5,085 nt of DNA from Chloroflexota bacterium (GTDB lineage Bacteria > Chloroflexota > Dehalococcoidia > SAR202 > UBA11138), in the NCBI GenBank assembly GCA_022561955.1, contig JADFQF010000159.1:1-5085 (forward strand), read 5' to 3'. The position numbers were made by a program, and so were the translations under genes. Positions within the stretch are counted from its first letter, which is position 1. The number at the start of each line of letters is the position of its first letter. Below the pieces are notes generated by a model, which was not told the origin of the DNA, searched no databases, and worked only from the letters and a program-made list of their open reading frames with translations. This document shows positions 1-4,993 of this stretch, piece after piece.

Positions 1-41
1 TCTGCGAACCCAAAGCAGTTTGGTCAGACGGCCAGAAGCAA

Positions 42-58
42 CTTGCAATCTCTGCAAG
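42..58. repeat. Inverted repeat, 6-bp arms
   Basis: CTTGCA (42-47) and TGCAAG (53-58) are perfect reverse complements separated by 5 bases. The left arm overlaps the candidate -35 hexamer. It could be an operator half of the pair with 72-88, or a small RNA hairpin; a 6-bp inverted repeat alone could also occur by chance. Confidence 0.35.
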
Positions 59-70
59 AACACTTATAGA
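43..70 (+). promoter_or_regulatory. Candidate sigma70-type promoter for the small left gene
   Basis: TTGCAA at 43-48 and TATAGA at 65-70 are separated by 16 bases; each matches four of six consensus positions. A start site would fall near 77, inside the 72-88 inverted repeat and about 13 bases before the ATG at 90. The left part of the window is AT-rich, so a chance match is quite possible. Confidence 0.22.
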
Positions 71-71
71 T

Positions 72-88
72 AATTGAAGATTTCAATT
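72..88. repeat. Inverted repeat, 7-bp arms, directly before the start codon
   Basis: AATTGAA (72-78) and TTCAATT (82-88) are perfect reverse complements around the 3-base centre GAT; the ATG follows at 90. The position, at the predicted transcription start and where a Shine-Dalgarno would be, fits an operator or an RNA hairpin affecting initiation. The 10-mer GAAGATTTCA inside it (76-85) recurs at 100-109 within the coding sequence. Confidence 0.45.
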
Positions 89-89
89 C

Positions 90-392
90 ATGGAAGTTAG
101 AAGATTTCATAACACAACTGTAGAAGCCGCTGTTGAACTGGTAAATCAGCTGCTGCCAGGCTTCGTAAGACAGGCAGGAGACAACGTCTCAAACTTGCAA
201 AGCAGATGGGATGGGCCTGTGTTGTATGCCTCGTTTACCGTACACACGCCTCTCGGAAACCTCAATATCGCCGCAACTTTTACTGTGACGGTTAGTGAAG
301 TAATCATTTACTCCAAGTTGCCTTTTAGGTCAAGGGTAAGAGAAGGTCAAATTCGAGCTGCCGTAGAAAAGGAACTCGACCGGTATTTATAG
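90..392 (+). CDS. Small protein, possibly polyhydroxyalkanoic acid system (PHA_gran_rgn) family
   Basis: This 100-residue protein has no signal peptide or membrane segment, so it is probably cytoplasmic. An N-terminal helix-like part (residues 9-28) is followed by alternating beta-type strands at 43-52, 57-67 and 69-76. It ends in the pattern SKLPFRSRVREGQIRAAVEK, a short 'LPF' turn followed by an amphipathic helix. That layout resembles the roughly 90-residue proteins annotated as polyhydroxyalkanoic acid system family, whose role is poorly known; the match is from memory of the pattern and is tentative. The start is the first ATG in the frame. No good Shine-Dalgarno precedes it; a 17-bp inverted repeat occupies that place. 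Its base composition differs from the rest of the window: of nine arginines, five are AGA, two AGG, one CGA and one CGG. It converges on the flavoprotein gene with a 71-bp gap. It is real coding in my view; function is unsure. Confidence 0.6.
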   Translation: MEVRRFHNTTVEAAVELVNQLLPGFVRQAGDNVSNLQSRWDGPVLYASFTVHTPLGNLNIAATFTVTVSEVIIYSKLPFRSRVREGQIRAAVEKELDRYL

Positions 393-463
393 AAGCAGCG
401 CGAAGCGCACATCCCCGCTCAGCTCGTAGCCGGCTCGTCACGCTAGTCGCATACCACCCCGCG

Positions 464-1633
464 TCAGAACAAGCCCTCTGCCTCGATCCCAAGGTAGAAC
501 TTTCCGACATCATCGTAGTGGGACATGCGTCCCTGCCCCTGCTGCGTCATGACGTGCACGTCCTGGAACCGGCGCTGTATGGGATGGCTGTCGAATATCG
601 CGGTGGAGCCCAGCAGGTTGTAGGCGATATCAACCACATCGGCCGACATGCGGGTGGCGTGGGTGGCCGCCAACCGCAGTTGAACGCGCTCGTCGATGGT
701 CAGCGAGTGTTTCTCGCCGGCGCTCTCCCAGACCGCCGTGATGCTCTCGCGAAGAAAGGCCTTGGCAGACCTCCACACGGCCTCCGCCTGGCCTATCTGG
801 CGCTGTGTCGTCGACATGTCCCGCAGCAACACTCCGCCGGCTGCCGGGGTCCTGCTGCCGGCGAGCTCGATGGCCGAGTCCAGGGCCGCACGGGCAGCGC
901 CGAGCGCCGCCGTTCCGAAACCCGCTCCAAAAAGCAGGACCGTCGGTATTACGTACAAAGTGCCGTTTTCACGGACCGGGTCGGACATAGTGTATGTCCG
1001 GGCGTTGGGAATGAACCGATCATCAATTTCGAAGCCGAAGCTGCCCGTGCCGCGCAGACCCTTGACCTGCCAGACATCTATTAGCCGGACCTCTTCTTTC
1101 GGGATAAGCAGGATCCGATTCTCCTTCGGGCCCGCCGGCGCGTCTCTTCCGTCGTCGGACCTGGTTATGGGTGCGATCGCGGCAACCCATGTAGCATGCC
1201 TGACGCCGCTGCTGAAATTCCAGCGCCCCGAGAGTCGATAGCCGCCATCGACGGCGACTGCCCTGGGCGGAGACGCAGGCGGGCCGTTTGTCACGACGGC
1301 ACGTCGGTTGCTCCAGATTTCGCGAGCGGTCTCCTCGGGCATCCTGACGGAGTAGGTCGTCAGTATATTGTTCTGGCAAATACACCAGGCGGTGCTGCTG
1401 TCGGCCTCGGCGAATATCTCGACTATGCGAAGAAAGTCCAGGAAGTTCAGCTCGGCGCCACCCAGAGATCGGGGCAAGAGCAGCCGAAAGAAGCCCTTGT
1501 CGGCCATATCTGCGGCCAGATCGGAGGGTATCTCCCTCTCGCTATCTATGCTGTCGGAAGCGGCCGCCACGCGAATGGCCAGCTCGCGGGCGGCCTCCAG
1601 GTAGTGGTCGGTGTCTTGCTGCGCTGTCGCCAT
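464..1633 (-). CDS. Acyl-CoA dehydrogenase-family flavoprotein (HsaA/HpaH-like monooxygenase type)
   Basis: A 389-residue cytoplasmic flavin enzyme, full length for the family. The N-terminal helical domain (about 10-110) contains LLLPRSLGG and the helix ending in STAWCI. The middle beta domain carries GRWNFSSG (136-143) and WQVKGLRGTGS (188-198), the usual flavin and substrate signature of this branch. The C-terminal domain (about 235-385) is of the Acyl-CoA_dh_2 type, with IQRRFQDVHV at about 352-361 and a closing GRMSHYDDVGKFYLG. These features point to the subgroup with two-component flavin-dependent hydroxylases (HsaA, HpaB/HpaH relatives) rather than classic fatty-acyl-CoA dehydrogenases. 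Substrate cannot be told, and no flavin reductase lies in the window. I chose the ATG at 1633, preceded by GGTGGG about 8 bases upstream. A TTG at 1702, with GGAG before it, would add 23 residues that do not look like the family. It converges on the left gene and lies divergent to the 2058-2522 gene. Confidence 0.9.
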   Translation of the reverse strand: MATAQQDTDHYLEAARELAIRVAAASDSIDSEREIPSDLAADMADKGFFRLLLPRSLGGAELNFLDFLRIVEIFAEADSSTAWCICQNNILTTYSVRMPEETAREIWSNRRAVVTNGPPASPPRAVAVDGGYRLSGRWNFSSGVRHATWVAAIAPITRSDDGRDAPAGPKENRILLIPKEEVRLIDVWQVKGLRGTGSFGFEIDDRFIPNARTYTMSDPVRENGTLYVIPTVLLFGAGFGTAALGAARAALDSAIELAGSRTPAAGGVLLRDMSTTQRQIGQAEAVWRSAKAFLRESITAVWESAGEKHSLTIDERVQLRLAATHATRMSADVVDIAYNLLGSTAIFDSHPIQRRFQDVHVMTQQGQGRMSHYDDVGKFYLGIEAEGLF

Positions 1634-1744
1634 TAATTCATCCCACCAGTCTGACTTTGTTGTCTTATTTTGCCGGGCCGATCGCCTTACGGTGGAAAGC
1701 AAAAACTCCGTCTCCGTCTGCCGACCCTGGATATCTCAGCGCCC

Positions 1745-1750
1745 ATTATA
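1745..1750 (-). promoter_or_regulatory. Candidate -10 element for the flavoprotein gene
   Basis: A perfect TATAAT reads on the minus strand at 1750-1745, about 110 bases upstream of the ATG at 1633. The expected -35 region at 17 bases spacing reads TGGCGG, a poor match; TTGTGG lies at 20 bases. A -10-only match in a non-coding stretch is suggestive, no more. Confidence 0.25.
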
Positions 1751-1833
1751 GTCGTCCCCTGGGACGGCCGCCACAACGACGCCCGAGGGTCCTATCCACC
1801 GAGCATTATTCCAAAAAGGCTGTGGACGGCCAA

Positions 1834-1997
1834 TGTGAGCGAGCATCGGTTTACGTATCGGACTGGGACAGCTCAGGATGTCTCACCACACACTAAAGGA
1901 GCACGGATACGCCGACGTGCGACACAACGTTGGAGGCGACTACGACTGGGAGAGCGCCGGTTATCGGCCGGAAGGCGATGCGGTGGTGGCGGCATGA
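1834..1997 (+). pseudogene. Frameshifted C-terminal remnant of a rhodanese-like (sulfurtransferase) gene
   Basis: From 1881 to the TGA at 1995-1997, one frame reads SHHTLKEHGYADVRHNVGG followed by DYDWESAGYRPEG. This matches the end of rhodanese domains: a helix, GY-x-(D/N)-V, a GG turn, W-x-x-x-G-(L/Y)-P. Just upstream, in the frame offset by two bases, 1849-1878 reads VYVSDWDSSG, the position of the active-site loop (usually YC-S-D-W-x-x-x-G-S). Joining GGA (1876-1878) to TCT (1881-1883) restores an uninterrupted domain end, so a frameshift near 1879-1880 is inferred. The catalytic cysteine expected after Tyr is Val, and no DVR/GHIPGA-type N-terminal part can be read clearly upstream. I infer a dead, truncated gene. 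A 39-codon piece beginning at the ATG at 1878 could still be translated, but no good RBS precedes it. Confidence 0.55.
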
Positions 1998-2003
1998 GGA
2001 CCG

Positions 2004-2032
2004 TTGCGAAATTCGGAGGCCTCCTGTAATAT
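2004..2032 (+). promoter_or_regulatory. Candidate promoter for the 2058-2522 gene
   Basis: TTGCGA (2004-2009) and TAATAT (2027-2032) are 17 bases apart, each four of six to consensus. A start near 2039 would give a leader of about 19 bases that excludes the upstream arm of the 2018-2053 inverted repeat; a promoter further upstream would include it. Confidence 0.22.
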
Positions 2033-2053
2033 CCCAGATTTTTCTAGGAGGCC
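2018..2053 (+). promoter_or_regulatory. Inverted repeat able to mask the Shine-Dalgarno
   Basis: GGCCTCCT (2018-2025) is the exact reverse complement of AGGAGGCC (2046-2053), with a 20-base AT-rich loop between. The downstream arm contains the whole AGGAGG ribosome binding site. If both arms are transcribed, the 8-bp G/C-rich stem would hide the site. The upstream arm also lies in a local palindrome GGAGGCCTCC (2015-2024), which offers a competing fold. This is seen directly; a regulatory role is inference. Confidence 0.45.
2046..2051 (+). promoter_or_regulatory. Ribosome binding site fixing the start at 2058
   Basis: AGGAGG, a full match to the anti-Shine-Dalgarno core, ends six bases before the ATG at 2058. 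It decides this start over the in-frame ATG at 2004, which would add 18 residues of leader sequence. The next eight bases from 2050 form the palindrome GGCCGGCC. Confidence 0.8.
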
Positions 2054-2057
2054 GGCC

Positions 2058-2522
2058 ATGTTTGCCGGCACAATTGTTGCGCCAATGAAGCCAGATAAGT
2101 GGGACGATCTGGTAAGCATTTATGGTGATTCCTCAAGGCCCCATGTTGGCGGACCCGAAGGCATGAAGGCGGCCAATCTGCCGAGGGTGCCGGGTTCCGA
2201 TGAAGATATGTCGGTCGTCTCTTACGACACCGAGGCACAGGCCAAGGCCACCGCGGAGCCCGGAGGGCTTTTTGTCGAAATCGTGCCTAAATTGGCCGAA
2301 TGTTTCGCCGGTCGGCCTGTGAGGAATATCAGCGAAGTCATAGTTGCAATCGAATTGACTATCCGCAGGCGCTATCCATCCAAGAAGCGCGGCTCGCGCT
2401 ATTCCCCGACACGCAGCCTACTCGGCCGGCGCGCCCTGTCTCAGGGCGCCGTTAGCTCGGGACCTGCGGTAGCGGCTGACGATGACGAAGGCAGCGAAGG
2501 CCACGAGCACGGCCCCGCCTGA
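2058..2522 (+). CDS. Small protein, probable dimeric alpha/beta-barrel (antibiotic biosynthesis monooxygenase-like) with an odd tail
   Basis: A 154-residue protein. Residues 1-95 resemble a ferredoxin-like ABM or dimeric alpha/beta-barrel fold: a first strand at MFAGTIVAPM, a helix at 11-22, a second strand with SVVSYDTEAQAKA (about 53-65) that leads into the next helix, and a last strand near RNISEVIVAIEL. No catalytic residues can be named; such proteins include monooxygenases and stress or heme enzymes, so a reaction is not assigned. From about residue 100 the character changes to a basic, low-complexity tail ending in DDDEGSEGHEHGPA. The last 105 bases run antisense through the 3' end of the membrane-protein gene. 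The tail may come from loss of an original stop or a frameshift near 2365-2380. The strong RBS argues that the gene is expressed. No neighbour shares its strand. Confidence 0.6.
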   Translation: MFAGTIVAPMKPDKWDDLVSIYGDSSRPHVGGPEGMKAANLPRVPGSDEDMSVVSYDTEAQAKATAEPGGLFVEIVPKLAECFAGRPVRNISEVIVAIELTIRRRYPSKKRGSRYSPTRSLLGRRALSQGAVSSGPAVAADDDEGSEGHEHGPA

Positions 2523-3050
2523 GACGATCATTATGACGTCGAAGCGGGTGCTGATGAAGTCCTGGATGGAATCGCCGTAGAAGAACACGAGCCCGCCGAT
2601 CAAGAAGAATCTCGCGCCTCTGCCCACAATGGCGGCGAGCACGAAGGAACGGCGATCGAGGTTCAGCATGCCGGCGGTTATGGTGAAGATCTTGAATGGC
2701 AACGGCGTGAAGGCCGCCAGCAGGACCGCCCACGCTCCGTAGGTCTTGAACATTCTCTCAACCCTGTCCACCTTCTCCTTTTTCACGAAGCGGTTGAGCA
2801 GGGGACGACCGTACTTGCCGCCCAGCCAGTAGCCCACCACGGCCCCCAGGACTGAGGTTATCGTTACGATGCCGGCCAACCAGAGCGCCGAGCCGGGGTT
2901 GATTAGCGAAATGCCGATCAGCAACGGGTCCGGCGGTATGGGATTGAAAATAGCCTCGGTAAATGAATCGACGGCGAGCACCACTATGGACCACTCGCTG
3001 TCTGCAAATCCGTTAAGCCATTCGGTCATCCGGTGCAGCAGGTCAAGCAT
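2418..3050 (-). CDS. DedA/VTT-domain (SNARE-associated, YqaA-type) inner-membrane protein
   Basis: A 210-residue integral membrane protein, about the usual length. Hydrophobic segments lie at about 20-30 with a re-entrant FNPIPPDPLLIGISL (35-49), at 55-76, 106-128, 138-158 and 171-192. The VTT hallmarks are present: the proline-rich loop, GYWLGGKYGRP (73-83), then AFTPLPFKIFTITAGMLNL (113-131) and a following GRGARFF with two arginines in the membrane (143-149). The family is linked to phospholipid (undecaprenyl phosphate, PE) scrambling and membrane homeostasis; that is family knowledge, and the substrate here is unknown. The C-terminus is basic (RYRRSR) and probably cytoplasmic. Start is the first ATG at 3050; AGGT five bases upstream is a weak RBS. 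It lies 66 bp downstream of the PanE-family gene on the same strand, so it may be co-transcribed or use its own promoter. Confidence 0.9.
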   Translation of the reverse strand: MLDLLHRMTEWLNGFADSEWSIVVLAVDSFTEAIFNPIPPDPLLIGISLINPGSALWLAGIVTITSVLGAVVGYWLGGKYGRPLLNRFVKKEKVDRVERMFKTYGAWAVLLAAFTPLPFKIFTITAGMLNLDRRSFVLAAIVGRGARFFLIGGLVFFYGDSIQDFISTRFDVIMIVSGGAVLVAFAAFVIVSRYRRSRANGALRQGAPAE

Positions 3051-3060
3051 CTTACCTAGA

Positions 3061-3089
3061 ATTATAAACCGCCACGTGGAAGGGCGTAA
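3061..3089 (-). promoter_or_regulatory. Candidate promoter for the VTT membrane protein
   Basis: On the minus strand, TTACGC (3089-3084) and a perfect TATAAT (3066-3061) are separated by 17 bases, in the gap between the PanE-family stop and this start. The 8-bp palindrome CCACGTGG (3072-3079) lies in the spacer. A start site seven bases on would leave only a few bases before the ATG at 3050, that is, a nearly leaderless message. Confidence 0.35.
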
Positions 3090-3116
3090 CGCTAATCTCT
3101 ACTAGTCTTGTGCGCT

Positions 3117-4166
3117 TTACAGCCCGGCCGCACCCAGCACTCGTTCCACGTTTGACGGGTCCGGCGCTATCTCACCGCTATCTATTCCCTTGACGACATC
3201 GACGATCGACGCGTTCACGGGCGTGGGTATGCCAAGCTCTCGGCCCCGTGCCACGATGTAGCCGTTCATGAACTCGATCTCGGTCCGCCTGCCCTTGGTC
3301 ACGTCCTGGGCCATGGACGACTTCCAGTCCGCCGAGCCCGGCCGAGGCATCTGCTTGGCGTCGAGCTCTTCGAAGACGTCGCCCTCGTCGGCGCGCGCCC
3401 AGGTCTCCGCGGGCGTTCCGCCTATGGGCTCTATGGCATATTTATGCGCCAGGCCGACCTGCGCCGACTCCTTGGCGATCTGAATCTGGATGAGCCTGGC
3501 GCGAGGGTTTTCGGCGAAGACCTGCGATCCCGTTCCCGTCATGGCGCCGACGGGATTGCCCATGGAGTTCGTCGTGAGCTTGGACCAGCGTTCGCCCCAG
3601 ATGTTGGAAGTGGCCTTGGAGCCGTCGATACAGCTCAACATGTCCGCGATCTCCTCCACGCGCTGCGTCACGCGGCCGTGCAGCTCGCCCACGCGGAATA
3701 CGTCGTGGCCACGCTCGCGCCCAGGACGGCCGCCTCGATTTACCTTACCCGGCTCCCAAAGCGCCACGGTAATGCTGGACATCACGCATCCCACCTGCCG
3801 GTCGTACCCGACGATGGACGCCGTTAGCTGATCATTCATGCAGTTCTGGCTGTTGACCACGACCCCGTCGGGCGCCAGGAGCCGCTTGATATAGTGGCTG
3901 GCCCACTCGGTATCGTACGACTTCATGGCCAGAAATATGATATCGAAGGGCTTTTTCAATTGCCATGCGTCGGCCAGGTGGACTGCATTGACGGCAACGT
4001 TGAACCCGCCGTCGCTATTCTCGACGCTCAGGCCCTTCTCATTCATGACATTGACGTGCTCTCCCCACATGTCGATGAGGGTCATGTCGTAGCCCTCTCG
4101 CGTCAGAAAACCGCCCAGGTAGCTGCCCGCCGCGCCTACGCCGAATATAGCAATTCGCTTGTCCAT
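3117..4166 (-). CDS. PanE/ApbA-family NADP-dependent 2-ketoacid reductase (2-dehydropantoate 2-reductase-like)
   Basis: A 349-residue cytoplasmic dehydrogenase. An N-terminal Rossmann domain has GVGAAG at 9-14, right after the first strand. The family's functional residues are visible: Lys82 in MKSYD, Asn108 in SQN, the catalytic Lys196 with Asn200 and Asn204 in KLTTNSMGN, the SSMAQDV serines at 283-284, and Glu296 in GRRTEIEFMNG. GIPTPVN at 312-318 closes the C-terminal helical domain. Known members reduce ketopantoate to pantoate with NADPH in coenzyme A synthesis. This protein is about 45 residues longer than E. coli PanE, with extra sequence around 138-165, and no pantothenate gene is adjacent. 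A different 2-ketoacid substrate is therefore quite possible and no symbol is given. AGGAG lies 11 bases before the ATG. Upstream is repeat and IS debris; downstream on the same strand is the VTT gene. Confidence 0.9.
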   Translation of the reverse strand: MDKRIAIFGVGAAGSYLGGFLTREGYDMTLIDMWGEHVNVMNEKGLSVENSDGGFNVAVNAVHLADAWQLKKPFDIIFLAMKSYDTEWASHYIKRLLAPDGVVVNSQNCMNDQLTASIVGYDRQVGCVMSSITVALWEPGKVNRGGRPGRERGHDVFRVGELHGRVTQRVEEIADMLSCIDGSKATSNIWGERWSKLTTNSMGNPVGAMTGTGSQVFAENPRARLIQIQIAKESAQVGLAHKYAIEPIGGTPAETWARADEGDVFEELDAKQMPRPGSADWKSSMAQDVTKGRRTEIEFMNGYIVARGRELGIPTPVNASIVDVVKGIDSGEIAPDPSNVERVLGAAGL

Positions 4167-4220
4167 GATTTTCTTCTCTCCTGTCTTATTTCATGCGCCC
4201 ATTTCCAGAGCCGCATCTCA

Positions 4221-4249
4221 CCCTCTCCGACGCGTCGGACCGTCGAGGG
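4221..4249. repeat. Imperfect palindromic element
   Basis: TCCGACGCGTCGGA (4226-4239) is a perfect 14-bp palindrome. It is flanked by CCCTC (4221-4225) and GAGGG (4245-4249), which extend the stem with a 5-base bulge on the right. It sits in the leader region of the PanE-family gene, 17 bp from the next palindrome; together they look like a REP- or MITE-type intergenic element. Confidence 0.5.
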
Positions 4250-4266
4250 AGAAGGCTAGTTATTTC

Positions 4267-4289
4267 TCTCCCCCTTGCCAAGGGGGAGA
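4267..4289. repeat. Perfect 23-bp palindrome with C/G runs
   Basis: TCTCCCCCTTG (4267-4277) and CAAGGGGGAGA (4279-4289) are perfect complements around one base. As RNA it would form a strong hairpin. There is no run of T after it on either strand, so it is not a typical intrinsic terminator. C-run/G-run palindromes of this look are often scattered in many copies between genes; copy number cannot be seen here. It abuts the probable end of the IS remnant. Confidence 0.65.
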
Positions 4290-4534
4290 CTAAGTAACTA
4301 TCTCAAAATGGCGAGCCTCCACTGACGACGGAACCACAGGAGCATGCATGCCAGCTGCAATAGTCCCAGGTAGTTCGATGCCTTCTTGTCGTAGCGAACC
4401 AGAATCGCGCGGCACTTGGAGAGCCATGCCAGCGTTCGTTCTACAACCCACCGGCGTGCCGGATACCGCTTCTCTCCAGAGGCGTCTAGCTTCTCCTCAC
4501 CGATGCGTCGCACGTGCGCCTGATAACCGTGTCC
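4290..4534 (-). mobile_element. Remnant of an IS5-type insertion sequence (right end only)
   Basis: About 245 bp remain: the 3' end of a transposase gene and, just after its stop, a short AT-rich end (about 4290-4305). The left part of the element, including its other terminal repeat and most of the transposase, is missing. The inner break at about 4525-4540 abuts the DUF362 gene fragment. Exact ends cannot be set without the partner terminal repeat. Confidence 0.7.
4298..4534 (-). pseudogene. C-terminal fragment of an IS5-family DDE transposase
   Basis: From GHGYQAHVRRIGEEKLD to the stop at 4298 the protein matches the end of IS5-type transposases: RYPARRWVVERTLAWLSKCR, holding the last catalytic Glu of the DDE triad within VVERT, then RYDKKASNYLGLLQLAC and a hydrophobic end. 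About 78 residues are transposase-like; a full enzyme has about 250-300, so the first two catalytic aspartates are gone. The frame stays open upstream to an ATG at 4573, but those extra 13 residues are the DUF362 gene read in another frame, not transposase. It cannot transpose by itself. Confidence 0.85.
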
Positions 4535-4974
4535 GGCGGCAGCTCCAGCCCGACGATACGCTCCCGGCCCCATCCTGCCGATTCGAGAGAGTTGATTAGC
4601 ACATCAGCCATCGCCGACGAAGTGCCTATCACTCTCTGTCCCGATGTGTTGAACTTCAAACCGACCACGTCATCGGGTTTCAAAATGGTGGCCCATGCTT
4701 CCTTCGAGTTTGGCTTACCCGTAAGTGCAAGCAGCATGGACTGAAGCGTCTCGGCGAGCAGTTGACGATGAACCGTCGGACCGTCGGAAAGGTGCGTGTC
4801 CCGGGCCAGAACGACATGAGACATCGGCTGGTCGGAATCAAAGCTGAGGCGTGGTTCAATGGGTACCGCGCGAGCCGATTGCCAGGATGCACCGCCCGCC
4901 AACGAGGCGGCAACCCCCAGGAAACGCCGTCGAGAAACCCCACTCCATTCGTTACCTGTCGGTACATCACCCAT
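4486..4974 (-). pseudogene. Truncated Tat-exported DUF362 protein, N-terminal part
   Basis: The 162-residue reading begins with a twin-arginine signal: SRRRFLG at 14-20, a hydrophobic stretch 19-30 and an AxA-type cleavage site near ARA (34-36). The following sequence, MSHVVLARDT (51-60), LKPDDVVGLKFNTSG (98-112) and the helix ending in SAGWGRERIVGLE (132-144), is the usual start of DUF362-domain proteins. The function of that family is mostly unknown; some members carry Fe-S clusters. After about residue 147 the frame runs into IS sequence and stops after about 15 unrelated residues, so most of the domain, normally 300 or more residues in all, is lost. Start at 4974 is the first ATG; the frame stays open to the window edge without another usual start codon. 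GGAG lies about 14 bases upstream, a weak RBS. The product is most likely non-functional. Confidence 0.8.
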
Positions 4975-4993
4975 CGTAAAACGCGCACTCCAT
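4967..4993 (-). other. Possible 8-codon leader frame overlapping the DUF362 start
   Basis: An ATG at 4993 opens MECAFYDG and stops at TGA (4969-4967), past the DUF362 ATG at 4974. The best Shine-Dalgarno in the area, AGGAGGG (5011-5005), lies about 11 bases before this ATG and too far from 4974 to serve it directly. Translational coupling is conceivable; chance is equally likely. Confidence 0.2.

Larger units (their letters stand above)
1634..2057. other. 420-bp stretch without an intact gene
   Basis: This stretch between divergent genes holds a candidate minus-strand -10 box (1745-1750), a probable rhodanese remnant on the plus strand (about 1834-1997) and the leader of the next gene with its inverted repeat (2018-2053). 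The segment about 1751-1833 shows nothing I can identify. Long open frames on + (1670-2029 and 1657-1896) translate to arginine- and proline-rich sequence without family character, apart from the short part used in the rhodanese reading. Confidence 0.7.

Noticed and set aside
1..77. End of an upstream gene running in from the left edge
   Set aside because: All three plus frames are open from base 1 to stops at 67-77, so none can be preferred over 22-24 codons. An upstream gene ending here is possible but cannot be assigned.
398..408. GCGC-GAA-GCGC hairpin after the stop of the left gene as terminator
   Set aside because: A 4-bp stem without a T run on either strand is too weak to call.
518..1636. 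Long plus-strand open frames opposite the flavoprotein (518-1084, 696-1241, 1196-1636)
   Set aside because: They are antisense to a clear family member, rich in Arg/Ala/Pro, and show no family motif or RBS. GC-rich coding commonly leaves such open frames.
1634..1702. N-terminal extension of the flavoprotein from TTG at 1702
   Set aside because: The 23 extra residues do not resemble the family, which begins near the ATG at 1633; an acceptable GGTGGG precedes that ATG.
1670..2029. A 119-residue plus-strand frame in the gene-poor stretch
   Set aside because: No RBS, low-complexity basic sequence, and it crosses the better-supported rhodanese remnant in a different frame.
3268..4259. Plus-strand open frames opposite the PanE-family gene (3268-3483, 3444-3827, 3490-3831, 3894-4259)
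   Set aside because: They are shadows of a gene whose catalytic residues are all readable on the minus strand.
4267..4289. The strong palindrome as an intrinsic terminator
   Set aside because: No T run follows on either strand, and no gene ends just before it except the dead transposase.
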